Shown here piece by piece: positions 10,281 to 17,683 of a DNA stretch of 64,000 nt (positions within the stretch are counted from its first letter, which is position 1; each line of letters opens with the position of its first letter). The stretch spans positions 172,299 through 236,298 of the forward strand of contig JALHQW010000003.1 in the NCBI GenBank assembly GCA_022841745.1, given 5' to 3'. The notes below the pieces were generated by a model. The model saw only the letters and a program-made list of their open reading frames with translations, ran no database searches and was not told the DNA's origin. Position numbers and translations under genes: made by a program. Source of the DNA: Saprospiraceae bacterium. Lineage in GTDB: Bacteria; Bacteroidota; Bacteroidia; Chitinophagales; Saprospiraceae.

Positions 10281-10787
10281 TCACAGCTCGCCCACATAGC
10301 AGAAATCGCAGTACGAGCACTGCTTGCAGAACGGCTTGTTGATGACCGGGGGGCAATCCTCCCGGCCCACGATTTCTTCGATTTCCAATTTCCAAATTTC
10401 AATCTCCCGCCTGTCCTCATCCGTCAAGTCCACCCGCTCTGTGTGCCGCTGCGTGGGGTATTCCAGGATGCCGTAGTTGGCGGCCACCCCGTGCTGTTCC
10501 AGCAGGTAGAGGTAGTATTTCACCTGCGCCACGTGCGCCCGCTCCATCTTGTCCGAGCGCTTCGTCTCATGCACCACGCCGTTCTTGGCATCGTAAAAAT
10601 CAATCTTCGCACCGGGCAGCTCCACCTGCGTATATTTCGTGGGCCGCTGCTGGTAGGTCGTGTCCCCGATGAACTTGCCATCGGCCACCACCTCCGAGCC
10701 ATGCTCCATGCGGATTTCGTTGGCGTGCAGCCACAGCTCCCGGTGGCAGACGTGGTAAAGGTTGATGAGGGTGGCGGTGATGGTCAT
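10281..10787 (-). CDS. cas4: Cas4 RecB-family nuclease, spacer processing
   Basis: A 168-residue protein with the complete Cas4 signature: a first cysteine (C14 in YHVCHRELWL), nuclease residues D63 (KIDFYD), E74 and K76 (HETKRS), a QxxxY-type helix (Q88), and a C-terminal cluster C154, C157, C160 and C163 (FCKQCSYCDFCYV) that would complete an iron-sulfur site. Cas4 trims prespacers and helps define the PAM together with Cas1-Cas2. It is encoded 18 bp after cas3 and before cas1, the usual type I-B order. The gene is GC-rich like cas1 and unlike the adjoining cas3, so a composition boundary lies at 10788-10805. Confidence 0.95.
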   Translation of the reverse strand: MTITATLINLYHVCHRELWLHANEIRMEHGSEVVADGKFIGDTTYQQRPTKYTQVELPGAKIDFYDAKNGVVHETKRSDKMERAHVAQVKYYLYLLEQHGVAANYGILEYPTQRHTERVDLTDEDRREIEIWKLEIEEIVGREDCPPVINKPFCKQCSYCDFCYVGEL

Positions 10788-10805
10788 AGCATATTTTTTT
10801 TTGAA

Positions 10806-13112
10806 TTACAGGACATCAAAAGCTTTCCAAATGTCTTCTTCATAAGGAATTAGTCCTAAATCCTGGGTATATTTTTTGTTTGTTCTATAGAAATTAATTT
10901 TGATTTCATTCCCCTTTTCTGTACCTATGATAAGACAGTCTGATTTAATGTTGCCCTTTTTTCGCCAGCCGATGAAATTCTGTTTCCGAATTTGAACTTT
11001 ATACCCTTCGGCTCCAATCAAGTCAAATGATTCGACACACCTTTCAAATTCAATAAAACAAGCCTCGGGCACCACTTTTACCCCGTCAAATTGTTCATAA
11101 AATTCGTCTTCATCTATTTCAGAATAAACAATTGGGGCAATTCGAGAAAGACGGGCATTCAACTCTCGGTACGCATCGTCAAATTCTTGTTTACTTTTAT
11201 CGTCCCAATTTGGATACACATTATCTATGATAGCTTGCAAATTTTGCTCGTCAATCTGACCTCCATTATCCTTTTCCACTTTTTCTAATTCTAGAAGGGT
11301 TCTTGCAATTATTTCAGTGTTATAGATGTATTTATCCGAATCATTATTCTCTGAAAATACACAGCACTCGCACAAACCCCTTTCTTTCCATTTTGATTTG
11401 TCCCGGTTTACTCTGCCAAAACGTTGGATTAGTGCGTCAATAGGTGCTGGTTCTGAAAAAATTATTTCATAGTCAATGTCCAAACTGACTTCTATTGCTT
11501 GTGTTCCGACCAATAGTCTAATTCTATCGGAATTGAGTAGCGCTTGTTCTTTAGCATACCTGTCATGACCATTGAAAGCGCTATGAAGTAGTGTTGCTTC
11601 TTCGTTTCCTACCTCTGATTTAAGTTGATTAAATACAAGTTGAGCCTGCTTGACTGTATTGCACACAACCAATACTTTCTTGGATTTTAAAGCCCCTTTA
11701 ATTAATTCTAAGTTGTCAACTAATCTACCAGGAAGAACTATGACCTTATGTCGTTTAAAGGAAGTGTAAAGTTCGGCATTGGCGGAAATAGAAGAGAAAT
11801 CCCCTAAAGCTGCTTCAAATTCTCTTTTTAAAAAATTAGGCATTGTAGCAGTCATGATTAATACCTTAGCCTTCAAATGATTGGTAGAGAACTCAAGCAA
11901 CACTTTTATTTGGGCTGCAATGTCAGGACTGTAAGCGTGAATCTCATCAAAAATAAAGTAGCTACCGACCATTTCAAAACATCCTTGTTCAAAGCCTTTT
12001 AACCCGAACAAGTGCTTCAAAAGTTGGAATGGTGTAATGATTTTGAGTGGTGTCAACGTTTTTCTGAACTTGTCCCGTAAGTCTTTTATTTTTTCTTTTC
12101 TTTCTGAAATTGAGTACTGAAAATCGTCAAAGTAGTTGTAGAGATAAGCGTCTAACTTACCATGCACCATTCCGACCTTCCAGTCGTTGCCGTTATTCAA
12201 TCGCTTGCTCAAGCGCTCAAACATGGCATTAATGGACGCCGTAAATGGAAGGACAAAAAATATCCTTCCTTGCCCTGTTTCCTCCAATTGTTTTTTAACC
12301 CACAATAGCGCACTTTCGGTTTTACCTGAACCTGTTGGCGCTTTAAGAATGACATTGCCAACAGCCTTTGAACTTTCTATTTGATGTTGGTAAAACGTTT
12401 CTTTCCAGTCATTAAGAAAACCAAAATCTTCTGGGCGAATGATTGGGAGGCTTTTGATTTGTGCAGACCCTAAATGGTCGCACCACTTTAATCCTCCAAA
12501 AAGCAAGAGAAAATAAAGAAAACTTGGATGGTCTTTTTTGAAAGGTAGGTCTTTCAAGTATATCCGAACAAGGCTGCCGATACTATCAGGTATCACTTTA
12601 CTTGGGTCAAGTTGAATGTTATAATGACTATTCAATAGTTCTAAGACAGCAGGCACAACTACATTCTTCCCAAAATCATCCTCAAAACTTTGGTTTCGGG
12701 GAATAAAGGCAGGCATGTCTTCATCATCGTCATTTTCATACCTGTTCAAATATTTTTCAGAAAGGGACTTGTAATCCTTGTGGTGTCCCGCTACCACCAA
12801 TCTGAGCAGATGCTTCGTTGATTCGCTTGTTTCAAACGCATTGACAAATGGTACTGAATAAAATTCATGCCTTCGATAGTTCCACTTATTCTTACGCTTG
12901 TAGAGAACATTTTGGAACTCCCTATGAGCCTTGCCCAAGTCGTGGAAAACCACCCCAATACGCAATAATTCCCAAAAGTCTTGACTGGTCGCATCAATTT
13001 TTCCAGCCTCAGGAATCATCAGCTTTAGATTTTCTAAAATCAAAAGGCAATCCTCAATGTGTACCTGCAAAGAAATTTGAGGTTCTGATTTCGCCAAGAG
13101 AAGTTCATTCAT
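10806..13112 (-). CDS. cas3: Cas3 helicase-nuclease (HD plus DExH)
   Basis: A 768-residue fused Cas3. The N-terminal HD nuclease shows H18, the HD pair H57-D58 in VVFHDLGKAH, H82 and H110-H111 (VAGHHKDY). The superfamily 2 helicase follows with Walker A at about 258-265 (APTGSGKT), the DEIH box at 389-392, a TATMP motif, and the C-terminal motif QRFGRVNR. It is recruited by Cascade to unwind and degrade target DNA. The start overlaps the cas5 stop by 8 bp, so the two are probably translationally coupled. The gene is clearly AT-rich (24 of 60 GC in the line at 11641) next to GC-rich cas4. All catalytic motifs look intact. Confidence 0.96.
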   Translation of the reverse strand: MNELLLAKSEPQISLQVHIEDCLLILENLKLMIPEAGKIDATSQDFWELLRIGVVFHDLGKAHREFQNVLYKRKNKWNYRRHEFYSVPFVNAFETSESTKHLLRLVVAGHHKDYKSLSEKYLNRYENDDDEDMPAFIPRNQSFEDDFGKNVVVPAVLELLNSHYNIQLDPSKVIPDSIGSLVRIYLKDLPFKKDHPSFLYFLLLFGGLKWCDHLGSAQIKSLPIIRPEDFGFLNDWKETFYQHQIESSKAVGNVILKAPTGSGKTESALLWVKKQLEETGQGRIFFVLPFTASINAMFERLSKRLNNGNDWKVGMVHGKLDAYLYNYFDDFQYSISERKEKIKDLRDKFRKTLTPLKIITPFQLLKHLFGLKGFEQGCFEMVGSYFIFDEIHAYSPDIAAQIKVLLEFSTNHLKAKVLIMTATMPNFLKREFEAALGDFSSISANAELYTSFKRHKVIVLPGRLVDNLELIKGALKSKKVLVVCNTVKQAQLVFNQLKSEVGNEEATLLHSAFNGHDRYAKEQALLNSDRIRLLVGTQAIEVSLDIDYEIIFSEPAPIDALIQRFGRVNRDKSKWKERGLCECCVFSENNDSDKYIYNTEIIARTLLELEKVEKDNGGQIDEQNLQAIIDNVYPNWDDKSKQEFDDAYRELNARLSRIAPIVYSEIDEDEFYEQFDGVKVVPEACFIEFERCVESFDLIGAEGYKVQIRKQNFIGWRKKGNIKSDCLIIGTEKGNEIKINFYRTNKKYTQDLGLIPYEEDIWKAFDVL

Positions 13113-13782
13113 AGCTCGAAAAGTCTAATTCGTGTAAATAAATGTCAACAGGCTTCTCTATATCGCTTTCATCACGATAAGCCGAAAGTGAAGAAGGTTG
13201 ACCTTTCGAGTAGCAGCTAATAATCGAGTAAGGTTCTGTGCCAATATTGTTTCGAGGTATAGCGTCCGAAAAATATTTCGGAAGTGCTTGAATCTGTCCA
13301 GCCAGAAAATTGCCTCTGAAAGGTACAACCTGACCTGTGATATATTGGGCATTCTGAACCATTGGCATTTCGACCTTCTGAACTCTATTTCCAACGGTTG
13401 CCAAATCATTCATTCTACCCAACAACAACGGATAGTGAGGAGAACGGAAATAATTGGCAATCGTCTCATCAGGTGTGTAAAGCCGGAGGTAGTTCTCAAA
13501 CAAAAACTCTCGTTTGATAATGCCTTGTGTAGCTTTAAGGGTTGGCACTCCTTTCTCCCCAATACTGTAAAAGGTCTCCAAATCCACACCCTTTCCCTGA
13601 AATGAAAAATGATACCCAATGACGAGTTTTTGATGCGGGATGTAGAAACCAGCAGCAGCATTGATAATACCCAAAACTGTACTCACTGGAGGAACTTCAA
13701 GCGTTGGTTGAAATCCCGCCACCAAGTTTGGGTACCGAAAACTTGCCGTCCAGCTTGAAATATCAATTCTGTACATTTTCAT
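13105..13782 (-). CDS. cas5b: Cas5b, Cascade subunit
   Basis: A protein of about 225 residues whose start MKMYRIDISSWTASFRYPNLVAG is typical of the Cas5 RAMP fold, followed by QPTLEVPPVSTVLGIINAAAG, the first-helix region conserved in Cas5b/Cst-type proteins. Cas5 caps the 5' handle of the crRNA in Cascade. I chose the ATG at 13782; 13776 is also possible, and the longer frame to 13815 adds only a lysine-rich stretch that lies inside cas7. The gene overlaps cas7 by 20 bp and cas3 by 8 bp, consistent with one coupled transcript. Base composition matches the AT-rich effector block. Confidence 0.9.
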   Translation of the reverse strand: MKMYRIDISSWTASFRYPNLVAGFQPTLEVPPVSTVLGIINAAAGFYIPHQKLVIGYHFSFQGKGVDLETFYSIGEKGVPTLKATQGIIKREFLFENYLRLYTPDETIANYFRSPHYPLLLGRMNDLATVGNRVQKVEMPMVQNAQYITGQVVPFRGNFLAGQIQALPKYFSDAIPRNNIGTEPYSIISCYSKGQPSSLSAYRDESDIEKPVDIYLHELDFSSYE

Positions 13783-14902
13783 CGCCTTCGCTTTTTTCTT
13801 TGTGTGTAGGGTCAATCGCTATTTTTACCGAAAGACAGAACCTGTCAATCATTTCATTGATTGCGCCGACTTCAACCTTCGGGTATTCTTTTTCATCAAG
13901 GCTCATCAAGCCCTTCAGATTTTCATCATGCACATCGAAAAAGCCTGCTCTCCTTCCGATATAGACCGTTCCAACAAACTGGTCTTTGTATTCCTTCAGG
14001 ACTTCTTTCAAAGCATTGATGTTCAGAATGATTTCCTCATTTCGGATAGGGTCTCCCGTGATGATATGGGTAAACGGGTGATTTCCTGTGGTAGTCATGG
14101 CAAGGACGATGAACTTCGGAGTCACATCCTCCATGTTGTTGGTTTGCATGGCACCACCACTGATAAATTTTAAGGCTTCAATGGTTTCAGAAGCACGCTT
14201 TTTCCTCGTTTCGTGGGAAAGTCGTACAAGTTTAGCTGGATTGCCGTCCTTGTCTTTTAAAAACTTATCTTCTGGCTCGGAAGAGTTTTGTGTGTCTAAA
14301 GCCTGTTTCCTCGTTTCAGCGTTCAAATTTTTGAAACCAGTCTTGTTGTAGGAGGCAAAGGTTCCCACCTGTTCCAAATCAAGAGAAAACATTCCCTTCA
14401 TTGTTGCCCCATATTCATCCTTCCCATAAGGAACAGGGTCACCGTCATGGCGTGACATACTTGAAAAATTTGCAGCGACTTTTACAGCTCCAACTGAGAT
14501 AAGTGCAGAGTTTTTCATAGGCGATACACGAGTCACTGTCGCATTATCCATTACTGGTTTGTTGTTTTTCATTACAACTTGCCCATTTTCATCCCTTTTT
14601 TCTTCTTTCACAGCCCGCATATAACCAAAGATGTCATCGTCATCAAACTTAACAGGATTGGCAGCAGTGTACGCTACTTTATCCTCTCGGCTGATTGGAG
14701 ACATTTCCCAACCAAAGTGCTTTTGAAGCGTATCTCTCCACCAATACCGCCATGCCTGCCCGGAAACATAGACATACGTTTGCCCATGCTTGACAATTTT
14801 TTTGGTGATTACCCGGTTGTCGGTTCCTGCAACCTGCACAGAACCAGCGTTGTTGAGCGCACCAGCACTCACGTCAATGAGAAGAAATCCTTGTGCTTTC
14901 AT
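13763..14902 (-). CDS. cas7: Cas7 backbone subunit, Cst2/DevR family
   Basis: A 379-residue protein beginning MKAQGFLLIDVSAGALNNAGS, with the early LNN segment of the Cst2/DevR branch of Cas7 used in type I-B systems. Later segments such as RVSPMKNSALISVGA, ETIEALKFISGGAMQTNNMEDVTPKF and HIITGDPIRNEEIILN also fit the family. Cas7 copies polymerise along the crRNA to form the Cascade backbone. The acidic, lysine-rich C-terminal tail overlaps the start of cas5. It lies 27 bp after the small-subunit-like ORF. AT-rich (23 of 60 GC in the line at 14161). Confidence 0.92.
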   Translation of the reverse strand: MKAQGFLLIDVSAGALNNAGSVQVAGTDNRVITKKIVKHGQTYVYVSGQAWRYWWRDTLQKHFGWEMSPISREDKVAYTAANPVKFDDDDIFGYMRAVKEEKRDENGQVVMKNNKPVMDNATVTRVSPMKNSALISVGAVKVAANFSSMSRHDGDPVPYGKDEYGATMKGMFSLDLEQVGTFASYNKTGFKNLNAETRKQALDTQNSSEPEDKFLKDKDGNPAKLVRLSHETRKKRASETIEALKFISGGAMQTNNMEDVTPKFIVLAMTTTGNHPFTHIITGDPIRNEEIILNINALKEVLKEYKDQFVGTVYIGRRAGFFDVHDENLKGLMSLDEKEYPKVEVGAINEMIDRFCLSVKIAIDPTHKEKSEGDENVQN

Positions 14903-14929
14903 GATTTTTAAAGTATTTTGATTAGTTGA

Positions 14930-15289
14930 TTAATTGTTTTCAGTTTCGTCGTCTAGGAGTTCGAGTAGCACATTATCGTCGTCTTCGCCATCGTCAGGAG
15001 CGACGATGTTATTTTCGTGCATTTTCTGGTAAATGCAAATCAGTAACAAGTCTCGTATCTCAGTCCAAGCAGTGCCAGTCGGGAACAGGTACTTCACGTA
15101 GTCTCGAAGGGTAATCAATGATTCTTTGTTGCCTTCCTTCCAGTGTTTTTCAATCAATTTGATGACGAAAGAGCGCAAGCGTCCGTATTCAAGGACTTTT
15201 ATCGCTCTAATGCTTTTTTTGATTCCAGTTTCGTCCTGGATGACTACATCAGCGATACGCTCGATGTATTCGAGTGTCTTTTCATTCAT
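14930..15289 (-). CDS. Separate C-terminal Cas8b1 segment, probable Cas11-like small subunit
   Basis: A 119-residue, mainly helical ORF (KSIRAIKVLEYGRLRSFVIKL; LRDYVKYLFPTGTAWTEIRDLLLICIYQ) with a very acidic tail. It is in exactly the same frame as cas8b1: one TAG (15350-15352) ends cas8b1, the next 20 codons are all sense (NEAHSFDFRITKLYQILIRN), then comes the ATG at 15287-15289. Read through, the two pieces give about 560 residues, close to the length I recall for intact Cst1 proteins, and this segment resembles their C-terminus. In several type I-B, I-C and I-D systems the small subunit Cas11 is made from an internal start near the cas8 3' end; here that product would have its own gene. 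A recent nonsense mutation is the alternative. Confidence 0.65.
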   Translation of the reverse strand: MNEKTLEYIERIADVVIQDETGIKKSIRAIKVLEYGRLRSFVIKLIEKHWKEGNKESLITLRDYVKYLFPTGTAWTEIRDLLLICIYQKMHENNIVAPDDGEDDDNVLLELLDDETENN

Positions 15290-15349
15290 GTTTCTAATTA
15301 GTATTTGATAAAGTTTGGTGATGCGAAAATCAAAGGAGTGTGCTTCATT

Positions 15350-16612
15350 CTATTTGAGGATTCTGGACAAAATGGATTGACCGCTAATAAGTCTGTCGTA
15401 AACGAGGTTCACCCACTTGGTAGAATAGTCTTCAAATTGATAGGTGAGCTTGAATTCTTCTTTCAGCGTTTGGGTTTTCGCTTCTTTATATTCTTCACTT
15501 TCTTTCCATTCTTTGAAAAGCTTTCCTTGTTTCCAGGTTTCAAACTCATTCTTGTTTACCACAAAAAATTCTGCCTCTGATTTTGTCTTTTTGTCTATGA
15601 CCCTTTTTGTGCCTGCCAAGGATAGGTTAAATCCAGACATATTTTCCTCCAGGTACTTGAAATCTGCAACTGGAATTAGCGTAGCTTCTTTTACTGTCTC
15701 AGTGTAGTCTTCACTACTTGTATCGAAATTCGCTCGATACCCTCTGAATTTTACATAGTTGGCTTTAATAAACTTTTGCCAGTCTTGACCGAATTGAGAA
15801 ATGCACTGGTGATAGAATTGAAACACTACTGCGGGCAATGCATAGACTTGTATGTCAGGGTCAGTGGCATAATTTGAAAAATGCAGGATATTCAAAGTTA
15901 CTCCTTTGATTTCAGCTTTGCCGGTTTCAGGATTAGTTGTAACTATTTTCAAATCGGAGTAATAACACTTGTCAGCATAATAAAAAAGAGCGCTGGAAGG
16001 ATTGGAGCATTTCAATCGCCGGACTCCTTTTGACGCTTTACCAATTTCCCTGTCAAGATTGTGCTTGCACGTTTCCTCAACAAAAAAATTGGTTATATTT
16101 TCTCGGTTACTGTATAGTACAGCATAGCGACCTCCAATTTGTACTGCACCAAACGGCACGAAGAAGACTCGAATTAATGCTTCTTTTGAATAAAGTAATC
16201 CATTTTCAAATCCATGACTGAAATTGATAAAGGAGTTTGCGCCTGTCAAAATTGAGTTCATTCTGGTGGCTGAAAAAAGTTTGGTTTGGTGTCCAATTAT
16301 CCTACAATGACCCTCTTTGACAAATTCTTCATCATTCAATAATGACTTATAATAAGTCATATTCTCCTCAAATGCCTCTTTATATTTGCCAATTAATTTA
16401 GGTCGTCCGAACTTTGAGTTATGGAAAAATGAATGAAGTTTCTGCTTCCATGACTTGATGTAAATGTTTGAAATGTATGCAATTAGCTTTTCAGTGTTCT
16501 TATTTTCATCATGGACGCCTTGCAAATAGTCAATGACGAATCCACCAACGTCGCAGAATGGGTCGCCTGTTGGAATTGTAAGAAAGTTTTGAGAATTTTC
16601 GTTGTGGTTCAT
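15350..16612 (-). CDS. cas8b1: Cas8b1/Cst1 large Cascade subunit, ending at an in-frame UAG
   Basis: A 420-residue protein that opens after a short leader with IPTGDPFCDVGGFVIDYLQG, the conserved GxPFxDxG start of Cst1-type Cas8b, and continues with FINFSHGFENGLLYSKEALIRVFFVPFGAVQIGGRYAVLYSN, the segment before the usual cysteine region. Cysteines are present (CKHN..KCSNP..DKC) but not as paired CxxC motifs. Cas8 recognises the PAM and recruits Cas3. The protein is shorter than expected because TAG at 15350-15352 separates it from the in-frame C-terminal ORF at 14930-15289. It starts 11 bp after the small HTH gene and is strongly AT-rich (21 of 60 GC in the line at 15841). Family call by pattern and context. 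Confidence 0.8.
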   Translation of the reverse strand: MNHNENSQNFLTIPTGDPFCDVGGFVIDYLQGVHDENKNTEKLIAYISNIYIKSWKQKLHSFFHNSKFGRPKLIGKYKEAFEENMTYYKSLLNDEEFVKEGHCRIIGHQTKLFSATRMNSILTGANSFINFSHGFENGLLYSKEALIRVFFVPFGAVQIGGRYAVLYSNRENITNFFVEETCKHNLDREIGKASKGVRRLKCSNPSSALFYYADKCYYSDLKIVTTNPETGKAEIKGVTLNILHFSNYATDPDIQVYALPAVVFQFYHQCISQFGQDWQKFIKANYVKFRGYRANFDTSSEDYTETVKEATLIPVADFKYLEENMSGFNLSLAGTKRVIDKKTKSEAEFFVVNKNEFETWKQGKLFKEWKESEEYKEAKTQTLKEEFKLTYQFEDYSTKWVNLVYDRLISGQSILSRILK

Positions 16613-16623
16613 ATTTTATTTTT

Positions 16624-16788
16624 TCATTGCTCAATACCCATCTCCCTCACCTTACTCCTTACTTCTGCCACCGTGCAGCCAAACTGCTTGGCCAGTTCGG
16701 CGAAGCTCCGATGCAGCGATGAGTACAGGTGGTCGAGTTCGATTTCTTCTTTTTCAGTCCACTTTTTCGTTGGTTTCTTCTTGTCCAT
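16624..16788 (-). CDS. Small Myb/SANT-like helix-turn-helix protein inside the cas operon
   Basis: A 54-residue ORF. After a basic start (MDKKKPTKKWTEKEE) it has three predicted helices (EIELDHLYSSLHR, SFAELAKQFG, TVAEVRSKVREMG) in the layout of small Myb/SANT or homeodomain-like DNA-binding domains, with a Trp in helix 1. I chose the ATG at 16788; the frame also offers 16812. It overlaps the cas6 3' end by 35 bp and stops 11 bp before cas8b1, so it must be co-transcribed. It is GC-rich (34 of 60 in the line at 16681) like cas6. It is not a standard type I-B gene as far as I know. It could regulate the operon, serve the adaptation step, or be a chance remnant. Confidence 0.6.
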   Translation of the reverse strand: MDKKKPTKKWTEKEEIELDHLYSSLHRSFAELAKQFGCTVAEVRSKVREMGIEQ

Positions 16789-17593
16789 GTTGCAGCGATT
16801 TTGAGTTAACATTCACCACCCCCACGCACCCCATCATCGGCTGGTCAAGCCCCATGCCCGCCTCGTAGCCAAAGCGCAGCAGTTCCTCTGGTCCTTCCAG
16901 TTCAAACTCGTATTCATAGCCGATGACCTTTGTCTGCTCCTTGGTGCCAGCCTTCACTTCCACGCCCCGCTTTTGAGGATGGTTTAGCAGGTGGAAGTGC
17001 AGGCTGTTTGAAGGATGTGAGAGCGTAGGCACCAACCCTGCCAGTCGGGCGCTTTCGTATTTGTTCAGCAGGTTGCTGAAGAACTGCTCGCCATAGCCCG
17101 GCTCTTCGGGTGACATATACTGCTCGTAGCGCTTGCCTTCCTCATAACGGCTCAGCACAATGGGTGACAGGGTGCGGAAGCGCATCACCGTGCCGAAAAC
17201 GGGGGCTGGTTCCACTTCCACGCTCTCGATGCTAAAGTCCACAGGTGGCAGGCCCTTGGTGCCGATGCCGAATCGCTGCTCTTGGAATACGCCCATCACG
17301 AATTTTTCCACTGCCTCGGTGACAAAGAACGAGAGGGTGAGGTCTTGCCGTGGGCCGAGCGATACCGTGCCGCCCTCCCGGCGTGTGCGGAAACCCTCTC
17401 CGAAGTGCAGGCTGCTGATGGCGAAGAGCTTGAACTTGCGTGCTTCGAGCGGAAAACCGACATCGTGCAGCCAGGCGGAGAAGGCCGGGTCGGCTCGCTC
17501 CAATATTTTATAGACCGCAGCGCTCAGCTCATAGCGGTAGTTGAGGCTGAGGCGGCTGCCGGGTTTGTTATGCAAAGTCAGGTGTAGTCGCAT
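16754..17593 (-). CDS. cas6: Cas6 CRISPR RNA endoribonuclease
   Basis: A protein of about 279 residues from the ATG at 17593 (MRLHLTLHNKPGSRLSLNYRYELSAAVYKIL), the usual N-terminal RAMP strand and helix of Cas6. Near the C-terminus lies LLRFGYEAGMGLDQPMMGCVGVV, the glycine-rich loop typical of the family. Cas6 cuts the array transcript within each repeat, leaving the ATTGAAAC handle. The frame could begin at a TTG at 17614, but the conserved part starts at 17593. It is the first gene of the leftward cas operon, divergent from the WYL gene, with a 90-bp shared promoter region. It is GC-rich (37 of 60 in the line at 17221), unlike cas8-7-5-3. Confidence 0.9.
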   Translation of the reverse strand: MRLHLTLHNKPGSRLSLNYRYELSAAVYKILERADPAFSAWLHDVGFPLEARKFKLFAISSLHFGEGFRTRREGGTVSLGPRQDLTLSFFVTEAVEKFVMGVFQEQRFGIGTKGLPPVDFSIESVEVEPAPVFGTVMRFRTLSPIVLSRYEEGKRYEQYMSPEEPGYGEQFFSNLLNKYESARLAGLVPTLSHPSNSLHFHLLNHPQKRGVEVKAGTKEQTKVIGYEYEFELEGPEELLRFGYEAGMGLDQPMMGCVGVVNVNSKSLQHGQEETNEKVD

Positions 17594-17626
17594 GTCGTTT
17601 TTGATGTGCTGCAAATATGCTTTCCC

Positions 17627-17665
17627 TGCTGCGCAGTTTTAGTGCGCAGCAAATAATTAGTTTTG
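17627..17665. promoter_or_regulatory. Divergent cas6/WYL control region with a perfect 9-bp dyad
   Basis: TGCTGCGCA (17627-17635) and TGCGCAGCA (17643-17651) form a perfect inverted repeat around a 7-bp centre, lying between the cas6 start (17593) and the WYL start (17684). Immediately after it TAGTTTTG (17658-17665) matches the Bacteroidota -7 box for the rightward WYL gene, so the dyad covers the -33 region of that promoter. A weaker CATATTTG box faces cas6. The dyad is a good candidate operator for the WYL protein. Confidence 0.6.
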
Positions 17666-17683
17666 TGGAAAATTTTCTCAAGT

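Noticed and set aside
8943..17593. Reverse transcriptase, Argonaute, transposase or other noncanonical effector linked to the CRISPR locus
   Set aside because: Every frame over 60 codons in the locus is a standard type I-B gene, the small HTH ORF, or a shadow; no such domain is seen.
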